Part shown: one piece after another, positions 1 through 6,639 of the stretch
Numbering within the stretch: position 1 is the stretch's first letter
Layout: each line of letters starts with the position of its first letter
Assembly (NCBI GenBank): GCA_002393725.1
Contig: DGTJ01000083.1
Coordinates: 13,121-20,265 of the forward strand
Direction: 5' to 3'
Source of the DNA: Prevotella sp. UBA4339
GTDB lineage: Bacteria; Bacteroidota; Bacteroidia; Bacteroidales; Bacteroidaceae
DNA: 7,145 nucleotides
The notes under the pieces: model-generated
What the model was told of the DNA's origin: nothing
The model's input: only the letters and a program-made list of their open reading frames with translations
Database searches by the model: none
Made by a program: the position numbers and the translations under genes

Positions 1-1653
1 CTCGATGCTCCAGACTTGGCGGCTAACCGATATCTGATGAACGACTCGCGCCTGATGGCCACCAACTGGCTCCGTAAGATTGGAAAAGACGGAAGTGTCA
101 GGCTGCAATTGAGCGGATATCTGGACCAGACTACAGGAAACCGCACCACAGAGACTACTTATTCTGATGCGTTGGGAGGCATCATAATGAGGGAGACGGA
201 GCATGGCGAGAACAATGCAAGCGAATGGAAGGGGGAATTGGAGTATAAGTATGATGGCAAACACTTGTATGTGAGTAATGTAATAGGCGGCTATATTGAC
301 TTTAATAACAGTTGGGCCGAAACACAGATAAACAGTATTACACTACGGCAAGAGGCCAGCCCGCACCGAAGATGGATTAGCGACAACCTGCAGATTGTGA
401 AGTCGACAGGTAATAGTCAGTCATTACAACTGAATGGATATGCGGGCTACAATTACCAGCCAGGCACCCTTCTGCTGGCTGACAATACTGTCCAGCATGT
501 TGACCAACACGATGCAAAGGTCAGTACCAGCCTGACTTTCCAGCATAAACTGCTTAAACGGCTGAACGTCTCCTACTTGGCAGGTTTCGACTACAGCAGG
601 CAGAAATTCTACGTATGGCATGAAGGCACAGCCCGCAAAAACGACGGCTACACACTGCTAAATACCCACGTCAGACCGTCGCTGAGTATGAAGACGGGGG
701 CGCTTACTTATAACGCATCTGCAGATATCAGGCTCTTGAACCGTCATTTTGGTGCACTGACTGACACAAGGCTCGTTGCTGAACCTTCATTAAGTGTCTT
801 ATATAAGATGACGGCCAGGCTTCAGGCAAGAGTCTCTTACGACTATGGGGTTGCTCCGTCATCGTTACCCAGCATGACTCTCATTCCGCTTTTTGATAGC
901 TATCGCAGCTCTACGACAGGTACTGGCGATTTCTTTATGTCTGGAAGGCACAAAGGATTGCTCAGAATGGAATATTCCGACCCTTTGCGTGGACTTTTCT
1001 GCTTTCTCGACGGCTTGTTTGTCTGTCAAGACATGATGCCTGTCTACAATAGCTCCCTTAACGGTATCATATATCACCGTGAGGCTACAGGGAGTTATTC
1101 CAATTACCAAACCTGGCTGCTCAAGGGCAGGGTGAGCAAGTCGCTTGGAAGCATGAGAGGCCTGGTGTCTGTAAATGGTGACGTGCAGAGCAATCACTAT
1201 GTTGCTATGATGCGGGGACAGCAGCAAGCTTTCCGAAGCGATGTTTATCAGGCAGGGGCATTCTTCTCGCTGCGGCCTTTCGGCTTCCTGTCGATAGAAG
1301 AGAAGAGCCTGTACATGCACAGCAAACTGGTTTGTAAAGACAATCGCAATTTGGACAGGCCTGCCCTCCGATGCTTCAAGCACAATCTGAAACTCTATCT
1401 GACTTTAGACAAATGGCAGATAGGATGGACTCATGACATTTATCACAGCAACGACCATTCGGTATCGTTTACCTATTTCTCCGATTTACAGATATCTTAC
1501 ACCACCAAGACTTATGAAATAGGCATGATGATGGGTAACATATTCGGCAGCAACAGTTATGAGCGCAGACTGACCAATACCGATGCCACAGTCTGTGTGG
1601 TTAATAGTCTGCGCCCTCGGGAGCTGATGATTAAGGCAAGCCTTAACCTATAA
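1..1653 (+). CDS. Outer-membrane beta-barrel protein, TonB-receptor-like (5' partial)
   Basis: The frame is open from base 1 (first residues LDAPDL) to a TAA at 1651-1653, giving 550 residues with no visible start, so this is the C-terminal part of a larger protein. The TTG at 16 is just an internal Leu codon. The whole stretch reads as a membrane beta-barrel: short alternating polar/hydrophobic strands (for example VRLQLSGYLD, LNVSYLAGFDYS, LQARVSYDYG, FLSIEEKSLYMHS) joined by polar, Asn/Ser/Asp-rich loops. It ends in a strand-like LMIKASLNL, as outer-membrane barrels usually do. No plug or carboxypeptidase-regulatory-like domain lies in the visible part; in Bacteroidota barrels of this kind these sit at the N-terminus, which is outside the window. 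The likely role is an outer-membrane receptor or transporter, but the substrate cannot be told. It converges on the DUF2207 gene with only 53 bp between the stop codons. Barrel assignment is confident; the exact family is not. Confidence 0.75.
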   Translation, partial: LDAPDLAANRYLMNDSRLMATNWLRKIGKDGSVRLQLSGYLDQTTGNRTTETTYSDALGGIIMRETEHGENNASEWKGELEYKYDGKHLYVSNVIGGYIDFNNSWAETQINSITLRQEASPHRRWISDNLQIVKSTGNSQSLQLNGYAGYNYQPGTLLLADNTVQHVDQHDAKVSTSLTFQHKLLKRLNVSYLAGFDYSRQKFYVWHEGTARKNDGYTLLNTHVRPSLSMKTGALTYNASADIRLLNRHFGALTDTRLVAEPSLSVLYKMTARLQARVSYDYGVAPSSLPSMTLIPLFDSYRSSTTGTGDFFMSGRHKGLLRMEYSDPLRGLFCFLDGLFVCQDMMPVYNSSLNGIIYHREATGSYSNYQTWLLKGRVSKSLGSMRGLVSVNGDVQSNHYVAMMRGQQQAFRSDVYQAGAFFSLRPFGFLSIEEKSLYMHSKLVCKDNRNLDRPALRCFKHNLKLYLTLDKWQIGWTHDIYHSNDHSVSFTYFSDLQISYTTKTYEIGMMMGNIFGSNSYERRLTNTDATVCVVNSLRPRELMIKASLNL

Positions 1654-1666
1654 TTATCTATTATAG
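1648..1666. repeat. AT-rich palindrome at the convergent gene ends
   Basis: CTATAAT (1648-1654) and its exact reverse complement ATTATAG (1660-1666) flank a 5-nt loop, TATCT. The left arm contains the TAA stop of the upstream barrel gene. The 7-bp stem has only one G-C pair and no T-tract follows on either strand, so it would be at best a weak bidirectional terminator or RNA 3'-end hairpin. No better terminator is visible between the two convergent genes. Confidence 0.4.
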
Positions 1667-1711
1667 CTCGAATCCGTATCCTACCGTGAATGTAAACCCA
1701 CGGTTGTTACC
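1661..1711 (-). pseudogene. Possible remnant of a beta-barrel gene C-terminus
   Basis: On the minus strand, in the frame +1 relative to the DUF2207 gene, 16 codons read GNNRGFTFTVGYGFEL and then TAA (stop at 1661-1663). This looks like the last strand of an outer-membrane barrel: it alternates aromatic/hydrophobic and small/polar residues and stops almost at once. It resembles GVTFTVSYTF, the last strand of the intact barrel at 4060-6543, both in protein and partly in codons (ACA TTC ACn GTA ... TAC ... TTC). Nothing barrel-like continues upstream, where the frame runs into the glycine-rich end of the DUF2207 gene. I infer that a deletion removed the rest of a convergent barrel gene. The match is short and could be chance. 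Confidence 0.3.
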
Positions 1712-3350
1712 TGACGCCGCCTCCGAAGCCGCCTCCTGAGAAGCCGCCTCCGCCACCTCCCCAAGAGGAGTGACCGCCCTTGCCCGAAGCACGGGCCTCA
1801 CGGGCTGCCTTATTGGCAACGGCACGCGAAGTGCTGGAGTGCATAGTAGAATAAATCATCGGCAGAGTCATATCATCGGCCATCTGACCAGCGATCTTAT
1901 CCATATTGAAGTATTCTGGATTGATCTTCTTCATATCCTTGATCACCTGGTCGGCAATGCCGAAGAGAGTGGCATATATCATATAGTCCTTCCACAGCGA
2001 CACCTCGCCGACATGACGCTCATCGAGAAGTGAGAACTCCTTCAGGAACTTCTTTAGTCCGAACACCTGGCGCACGTCTTCCTGCCTGTCCTTGTATGCT
2101 GCTATGCCCGTCTTGGTGTGAAGGGTATTAATAAAGGAGTCGGTGATACTCTCGTTCTTAGTACTCTTCATGAACGACTTCAGTTCACGAGGCTCAAGTA
2201 TCGTGTCGGCACCTGCTGCCTTCTGGAAGATGGAATGCACCTTGCGCAGCAGCAATGGCTGGTCTTCGTAGTTCTTCAACTCATGGATAACGAAATTGCT
2301 CTCAGTCTTCCCCTTGCTGTTCATCCGCTGCTCGATACTGATAGCCCCCATATTGATGAGTTTCAGTATGCAGGCAGAAAGCAGATTATTGTAGTCAGTA
2401 CCAAAATACTTATAGGCATTAAGCATGTCGTTGGCCTGCTGCAGATTGCCTTTCAGCGGTATGTCGCGGTACCAGTTAAGGTCCTTGTTTACCTTCCTTC
2501 GTGCCCGCCATACATAGATCAGGTACCATATTCCAGAGAGAATCGGCAAGACGAAGGTACACAAGACAAAGATAATCAATGGGATTATACTTTCATCATC
2601 ATCTGTGCTGTAGTCACTTCCCTCAAAAGCCTGTGCTTTCTTCTGCTCAAAAGTCTCTTCTTCCTGAATAGTCGGTTCAAACATACCTTTGTTGAACCTC
2701 ACCATAATATACAATGCACCTCTGCTGCCGAAAGGTTCAGTATTATAGACCTCTATCTTACCATTTGAAAAGGCAAGCTCTCCTCCGAACCTGAATCCCC
2801 AGATACCACAGTTGTCCTCTGAGAAAAGAATAGAATCCTCTGCCTCAATGGTCAGTCGGGCATTATCAGGCTTAGGTGAGACGTCGGCATCCAGGAACAC
2901 GTGCCGGATAGCATCTGCATCAGTATAGGAGTGGACAAGGCTTGTAATGGTATAGCTTGTGATGTATGTCCGCTCACCACTCTCGCCAAGTCCCCAGCAG
3001 AGCTCATAGCCATTATGCTTGTACACTATACCGCATTTGCCCTCTTTCCAGCTACGGCCTCTATCGATGTCCCAGCTACCAATGTTCTCAAACACTCGTC
3101 CCATCTCGTCGCTGACCTGAAGGTCGCGCACTTCGCTGCCTCCCATATTGCCCAGTCCGATGTAGCACTCCGTTCCTTCTGAATCGATGCTCATCCGACG
3201 GGTCTCCGTAATACGCGCATCACCATTGTGGCTCAGCACCACACGGATGTCAAGGCTGCTAAGATAAGGACGCGCCGAGACGCTGAGTGCCATCAGCCAG
3301 CACCCGACACCTATCAGCCATCTCCCTAAATCACTTCTTGAATGCTTCAT
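1707..3350 (-). CDS. DUF2207 domain membrane protein with Gly-rich C-terminal tail
   Basis: This complete 547-residue protein matches the DUF2207 architecture. A signal peptide covers about residues 1-26 (hydrophobic WLIGVGCWLMALSVSA, likely cut after VSA). An extracytoplasmic beta-rich DUF2207 domain follows at about 28-220, then an acidic linker (about 228-253, EEETFEQ and TDDDES). One membrane helix lies at about 255-281, followed by a basic stop-transfer stretch (RARRK). The cytoplasmic C-terminal domain runs from 290 to 510 and contains the typical KKFLKEFSLLDER and YATLFGIADQVI segments (about 433-470). The tail (524-547) is a Ser/Gly/Phe run ending GGGVR, as usual in the family. The biochemical role is not established. 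The gene follows lemA with a 20-bp overlap in another frame: its ATG lies inside the lemA 3' end, so translation is probably coupled, and no separate promoter is seen. The LemA-DUF2207 pairing is common across bacteria, which supports both calls. Confidence 0.9.
   Translation of the reverse strand: MKHSRSDLGRWLIGVGCWLMALSVSARPYLSSLDIRVVLSHNGDARITETRRMSIDSEGTECYIGLGNMGGSEVRDLQVSDEMGRVFENIGSWDIDRGRSWKEGKCGIVYKHNGYELCWGLGESGERTYITSYTITSLVHSYTDADAIRHVFLDADVSPKPDNARLTIEAEDSILFSEDNCGIWGFRFGGELAFSNGKIEVYNTEPFGSRGALYIMVRFNKGMFEPTIQEEETFEQKKAQAFEGSDYSTDDDESIIPLIIFVLCTFVLPILSGIWYLIYVWRARRKVNKDLNWYRDIPLKGNLQQANDMLNAYKYFGTDYNNLLSACILKLINMGAISIEQRMNSKGKTESNFVIHELKNYEDQPLLLRKVHSIFQKAAGADTILEPRELKSFMKSTKNESITDSFINTLHTKTGIAAYKDRQEDVRQVFGLKKFLKEFSLLDERHVGEVSLWKDYMIYATLFGIADQVIKDMKKINPEYFNMDKIAGQMADDMTLPMIYSTMHSSTSRAVANKAAREARASGKGGHSSWGGGGGGFSGGGFGGGVR
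1716..1760. repeat. Imperfect 9-bp repeats encoding the Gly-rich tail
   Basis: GCCGCCTCC occurs at 1716-1724, 1728-1736 and 1743-1751, and a variant GCCACCTCC at 1752-1760. On the minus strand these encode the Gly-Gly-Gly/Phe-Ser-Gly runs that end the DUF2207 protein. Unit starts are 12, 15 and 9 bp apart, all multiples of three, so loss or gain of whole units would keep the reading frame. This is a plausible slippage tract for length variation of the tail. Confidence 0.6.
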
Positions 3351-3897
3351 CGAGATTAGGATACTGTTTCTTTTCTTCGCTGTCTACCTTCAGATAATCT
3401 TTCTGATCGAAGTGAAGCATGGAGGCCACGATGCTTGAAGGCCACTGGCGCACCATGCGGTTCATCTTTGTAGCGGTATCATTGTATATCATACGTGACA
3501 TGCGTACATTCTCCTCATACTGCTTCATCCCCTCCTGGGCCTCCTTATACAGGTCGCTGGCCTTAAGCTCCGGATAGCGCTCAAACACTACGTTCAGTCT
3601 TCCCATCATCTGCGTGAGCAGGTCGCTCTGCTCGTTGATGGCTGCAGGTGTGTTTGCATTGCCGAGATTTCCGCCACGAGCCTGAACAGCCTGGATGATT
3701 GTATCCGACTCATGCTTTGCATACTGAGCAGCCGTCTTTGCCAGCGCTATAACGGCATCGAAACGTGAATTGAGCTGAACCTCTATCTGGCTCAGTGCGT
3801 TCTTGCACAACTCGTCGAGATTTACCAGCGAGCGCTGGGTTGATACGAAATAGCCTCCTACGATGACTATTAATGCGATGATAATAATTGCTGTCAT
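3331..3897 (-). CDS. lemA: LemA family protein
   Basis: This complete 188-residue protein has the usual LemA length and layout. An N-terminal uncleaved membrane anchor (residues 2-17, AIIIIALIVIVGGYFV) is followed by a helical-bundle domain. Family landmarks are visible: the LVNLDELCKNALSQIEVQLNSR region (24-45), YPELKAS (108-114), the helix with ENVRMSRMIYNDTATKMNRM (129-148), then SSIVASMLHF and the KDYLKVDSEEKK end (about 154-177). LemA proteins are membrane-anchored helical proteins with the C-terminal domain usually placed outside the cytoplasmic membrane; their molecular function is poorly defined. It is the first gene of a two-gene operon with the DUF2207 gene. The ATG at 3897 is chosen because it directly precedes the anchor and lies about 25 nt after the predicted transcription start. 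There is no Shine-Dalgarno sequence; the leader is AT-rich, as is common in Bacteroidota. Confidence 0.93.
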   Translation of the reverse strand: MTAIIIIALIVIVGGYFVSTQRSLVNLDELCKNALSQIEVQLNSRFDAVIALAKTAAQYAKHESDTIIQAVQARGGNLGNANTPAAINEQSDLLTQMMGRLNVVFERYPELKASDLYKEAQEGMKQYEENVRMSRMIYNDTATKMNRMVRQWPSSIVASMLHFDQKDYLKVDSEEKKQYPNLDEAFKK

Positions 3898-3927
3898 AAC
3901 TATAATAATTTATGGTTCTTTTGGGCA

Positions 3928-3960
3928 CAAAGATACGAAATCTTTTTGTATTAGAATAAA
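3928..3960 (-). promoter_or_regulatory. Bacteroidetes-type promoter for the lemA-DUF2207 operon
   Basis: Read on the minus strand, TATCTTTG (plus coordinates 3928-3935) fits the -7 consensus TAnnTTTG exactly. A weak -33-like TTTA lies at 3957-3960, separated by 21 bp, which is slightly long, and it lacks the final G. Transcription would begin about 25 nt before the lemA ATG. The -7 box is strong evidence; the -33 is weak. Confidence 0.6.
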
Positions 3961-3965
3961 AAGTC

Positions 3966-4000
3966 GTCGAAAAAAACTCAGGAAGTGGTCGAAAGTCTCA
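3966..4000 (+). promoter_or_regulatory. Imperfect direct repeat, candidate regulator binding site
   Basis: GTCGAAA-N4-CTCA (3966-3980) is repeated as GTCGAAA-N2-CTCA (3988-4000). The GTCGAAA cores start 22 bp apart, about two helical turns, so a protein pair could bind the same DNA face. The downstream copy directly abuts the -33 TTG of the barrel-gene promoter (4001-4003), and the upstream copy ends 5 bp from the weak -33 of lemA. The geometry is that of an activator site such as those bound by LytTR regulators, but the sequence does not obviously match the known AgrA-type consensus. The binding role is inference. Confidence 0.4.
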
Positions 4001-4030
4001 TTGCACATATTGTTTTTCGCCTTACCTTTG
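4001..4030 (+). promoter_or_regulatory. Bacteroidetes-type promoter for the barrel gene
   Basis: A -33 TTG at 4001-4003 and a -7 box TACCTTTG at 4023-4030 (TAnnTTTG, exact) are separated by 19 bp, the preferred spacing for the Bacteroidetes primary sigma factor. Transcription should start a few bases after 4030, leaving an A-rich leader of about 25 nt before the ATG at 4060. This placement also rules out any start codon upstream of the box. Confidence 0.8.
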
Positions 4031-4059
4031 CACCAGAAACAAATAAAAACGATAAGGAT

Positions 4060-6543
4060 ATGAAACAGATTAGATTTTTCTTCGTGATGATGATGCTGAC
4101 GATTTCAGCAGTGGTTATGGCTCAGAAGACCATCGTCAAGGGTACCCTGATGTCAAAAGCTCAGAATGAAAGCGAACCCTTCGCCACCGTCCGCGTGTTT
4201 AAGGCTGGCAAGAGCGAAAAGCCTGTGGCTATGTTCCTTACTGGCGAAGACGGCCAGTTCTCTCAGGAGGTGAAAGGCAAGGGTAAGTTTGATATCGTAT
4301 TCAGCAGTGTGGGCAAGGAAGACCTGCGTCAGACTGTCGAACTTGGCAATAGCGAGCTGCTTGACCTTGGTACTATATATATTAAGGAGAATGAAAACAT
4401 GATCAAGGATGTTGTCGTAGTAGCACAGAAGCCTCTTGTAAAGATGGAGGTAGACAAGATGAGCTACAACGTAGCAGAGGATGAGGACTCAAAGTCTAAT
4501 ACTGTTCTCGACATGCTCCGCAAGGTACCTATGGTTACCGTCGATGGTCAGGATAATATTTCTGTCAATGGCTCTTCGTCATTTAAGGTGTATGTCGACG
4601 GAATGCCAAACGTCATGTTCTCAAGCAATCCGTCAATGGTGTTCAAGAGCATGCCAGCTACCGCTGTAAAGAGTATCGAGGTGATAACCAATCCTGGTGC
4701 CAAGTACGATGCAGAAGGTGCTGCCGGAGTGCTCAATATCATTATGAACAAGCAGAATCCTCAGGCTGCCCAGAGCATGAACGGATATAATGGCAGTGTA
4801 CGTGCCTCTGCAGGAAACAAGCAGGTTGGCGGTAGCGTATTCTTCAGCGGACAGCAGGGGAAACTGTCATATAGCGCTAACGTCATGACATCATACAATA
4901 AGCCTGGCAATACAACTACAGAGATGGAACAAATCCAGGACAACGGGACTTCTCAGCTTATGACCTCAAGCAGCAATGTTAAGACTCCATTCACAATGGG
5001 AAGCCTTACACTCGGATATCAGCTCGACTCCATGAGCGTCATCAATGCTACAGCACAGGTAAACAGCATGTCGATGAAAAGCAACGGCACATCGACAACC
5101 ACTATGGGCGGTGCTGCCTATGGCAACGGATTCAGCTATGGTAGCACCAGCGATATGAAGAACTCGCGCACATCCTTCAGCGGAAGCCTCGACTACCAGC
5201 GCTTCTTCAACAAGGAGCACACTCAGTCTCTCGCCTTCACATATCAGTTGAACTACAGTCCTGCCACTACAGAGATGACCAACAACTTCGGTACTGCCTC
5301 TTCGCTGATAGACCTAACGAACCGCTATTCTGAAAATAAGGATAAGACCACCAATCATACCTTCCAGCTCGACTACACCATGCCTCTTGGCATCGGCCAG
5401 ACTCTTAACCTCGGAAGCAAACTGCAGCTCCACGATGCCACGTCCGACTCTAAGTACTATCTGAAGGATGTCTACGATGCCAGCTCAAGCTCGGAGTATG
5501 AATACAAGAACTCTATACTGGCAGGCTATGGCGAATATGCCGGCAACTTCAACAGCTTCGGCATCAAGGCTGGTGTAAGATACGAGTATACCTGGCAGGA
5601 TGTACAGTACCATCTTGGCAACGGTCAGGACTTCAAGACCAACTATGGAAGCCTCGTTCCTACAGCAAGTATGCAGTACACACTCTCTCAGGGAAGCAAT
5701 CTCGGACTGACTTACAACATGCGTATCTCACGCCCAGGAATCTCCTACCTCAATCCATACGTCGACAAGACAAACCCTATCGCCCTCACATACGGTAATC
5801 CTGACCTCGACGTTGAGAAGGCCCATAATATATCGCTCGTGTACAACATGTTCACCCCGAAACTGATGGTAAACCTCAATCTCCATCACAACTTCGTTGA
5901 CAATGCGATATCACAGTACAGCTTCTACGACAGCAACAACCTGCTCAACACCACATACGGCAATGTAGTAAAGAGTCACCAGACAGGTATGAGCGCCTAC
6001 GTCAACTACCTTCTCACTCCTAATACCCGTATCTTCATGAACGGCGGCCTCAACTACACTGACCTGCGCAGCGATGCTCTCTCACAGAGCAACAGCGGAT
6101 GGACAGCAAACATTATGGCCGGACTGCAGCAGACACTCCCCTGGGACCTCAAGCTCAGTGCATTCGCCATTACATCCACAAAGAACTACACCCTTCAGGG
6201 CTGGAGCGGTGGATTCAACCTCCTCACAGCAAGTCTCTCAAAGTCACTGCTCAAAGACAAGCTCAACCTGAGCGTTTCAGGACTTGTGGGACTCAACGAC
6301 GGCGGATGCCTGAAGATAGAGAGCTATAGCGAGGGCAAGAACTTCACGAGCCACACAAACATCAAGGTGCCTATCTACGGCGTGACATTCACTGTAAGCT
6401 ACACCTTCGGCAACTCAAAGATGATGGCAAAGCAGCACACCAGCCGCGTACAGAATGACTTCATCGAACAGCAGTCACAGGGTGAGATGATCAACAGTGT
6501 TGGTTCCGGCTCAGGATCAGGCAATTCAAATATGCCACAATAG
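4060..6543 (+). CDS. TonB-dependent-receptor-like outer-membrane beta-barrel protein (PF14905 type)
   Basis: This complete 827-residue protein is probably an outer-membrane receptor or transporter; the substrate is unknown. The order is: Sec signal peptide 1-21 (FFFVMMMLTISAVVMA, cut before Gln22); a carboxypeptidase-regulatory-like beta-sandwich at about 25-108 (VKGTLMSKAQ ... PFATVRVF ... GEDGQFS ... FDIVFSSVG); a TonB-box-like KDVVVVAQKP at about 116-125; a plug domain to about 231 with the family signatures SNTVLDMLRKVPMVTVDG, SSSFKVYVDG and EVITNPGAKYDAEGAAGVLN; then the barrel, ending in the strand GVTFTVSYTF. A 40-residue Ser/Gly/Gln-rich tail (788-827) follows the last strand. The ATG at 4060 is chosen over the in-frame GTG at 3985 because the GTG lies upstream of the promoter and would hide the signal peptide. 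The only SD-like sequence (AAGGA) is too close to the ATG to act. Neighbours are a divergent lemA operon and a downstream histidine kinase. Confidence 0.92.
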   Translation: MKQIRFFFVMMMLTISAVVMAQKTIVKGTLMSKAQNESEPFATVRVFKAGKSEKPVAMFLTGEDGQFSQEVKGKGKFDIVFSSVGKEDLRQTVELGNSELLDLGTIYIKENENMIKDVVVVAQKPLVKMEVDKMSYNVAEDEDSKSNTVLDMLRKVPMVTVDGQDNISVNGSSSFKVYVDGMPNVMFSSNPSMVFKSMPATAVKSIEVITNPGAKYDAEGAAGVLNIIMNKQNPQAAQSMNGYNGSVRASAGNKQVGGSVFFSGQQGKLSYSANVMTSYNKPGNTTTEMEQIQDNGTSQLMTSSSNVKTPFTMGSLTLGYQLDSMSVINATAQVNSMSMKSNGTSTTTMGGAAYGNGFSYGSTSDMKNSRTSFSGSLDYQRFFNKEHTQSLAFTYQLNYSPATTEMTNNFGTASSLIDLTNRYSENKDKTTNHTFQLDYTMPLGIGQTLNLGSKLQLHDATSDSKYYLKDVYDASSSSEYEYKNSILAGYGEYAGNFNSFGIKAGVRYEYTWQDVQYHLGNGQDFKTNYGSLVPTASMQYTLSQGSNLGLTYNMRISRPGISYLNPYVDKTNPIALTYGNPDLDVEKAHNISLVYNMFTPKLMVNLNLHHNFVDNAISQYSFYDSNNLLNTTYGNVVKSHQTGMSAYVNYLLTPNTRIFMNGGLNYTDLRSDALSQSNSGWTANIMAGLQQTLPWDLKLSAFAITSTKNYTLQGWSGGFNLLTASLSKSLLKDKLNLSVSGLVGLNDGGCLKIESYSEGKNFTSHTNIKVPIYGVTFTVSYTFGNSKMMAKQHTSRVQNDFIEQQSQGEMINSVGSGSGSGNSNMPQ

Positions 6544-6570
6544 TTAATTAACCGATTCATACTTTATTTT

Positions 6571-6606
6571 TCTCTCCCGCAGCAAATATTGTGCGGGGGA
6601 GATTTT
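6571..6606 (+). terminator. Intrinsic terminator after the barrel gene
   Basis: TCTCTCCCGCA (6571-6581) pairs with TGCGGGGGAGA (6592-6602) over 11 bp, with one G-U pair and no bulge. The loop is 10 nt and could add a short CAA/TTG extension. TTTT follows at 6603-6606. Position 28 bp after the stop codon and the GC-rich stem fit a Rho-independent terminator, although the T-tract is short. Confidence 0.8.
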
Positions 6607-6634
6607 GTAGTCTCAAAAAAACTTTATAACTTTG
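6604..6634 (+). promoter_or_regulatory. Bacteroidetes-type promoter for the histidine kinase gene
   Basis: A -33 TTTG at 6604-6607 and a -7 box TAACTTTG at 6627-6634 both match consensus, with a 19-bp spacer (6608-6626). The -33 overlaps the T-tract of the preceding terminator. The -7 box ends only 5 bases before the ATG at 6640, so the transcript should carry almost no 5' leader. Confidence 0.78.
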
Positions 6635-6639
6635 CAGCG

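Noticed and set aside
865..1383. Minus-strand open frame of 172 codons
   Set aside because: It lies wholly inside the barrel gene on the opposite strand, has a Cys/His-rich composition with no recognisable domain, and shows no promoter. It is a shadow frame.
1683..1704. Hairpin ACCGTG / CACGGT just beyond the DUF2207 stop
   Set aside because: The stem is 6 bp with a 10-nt loop, and no T-tract follows on either strand. It is too weak to call a terminator.
2118..2768. Plus-strand open frame of 216 codons
   Set aside because: It is antisense to the DUF2207 gene, whose conserved domains are clear; the translation resembles no family I recognise and no promoter precedes it.
3710..3928. Minus-strand open frame of 72 codons at the lemA 5' end
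   Set aside because: It overlaps lemA in another frame and begins at the edge of the lemA -7 box; its Arg-rich translation looks like a frame shadow.
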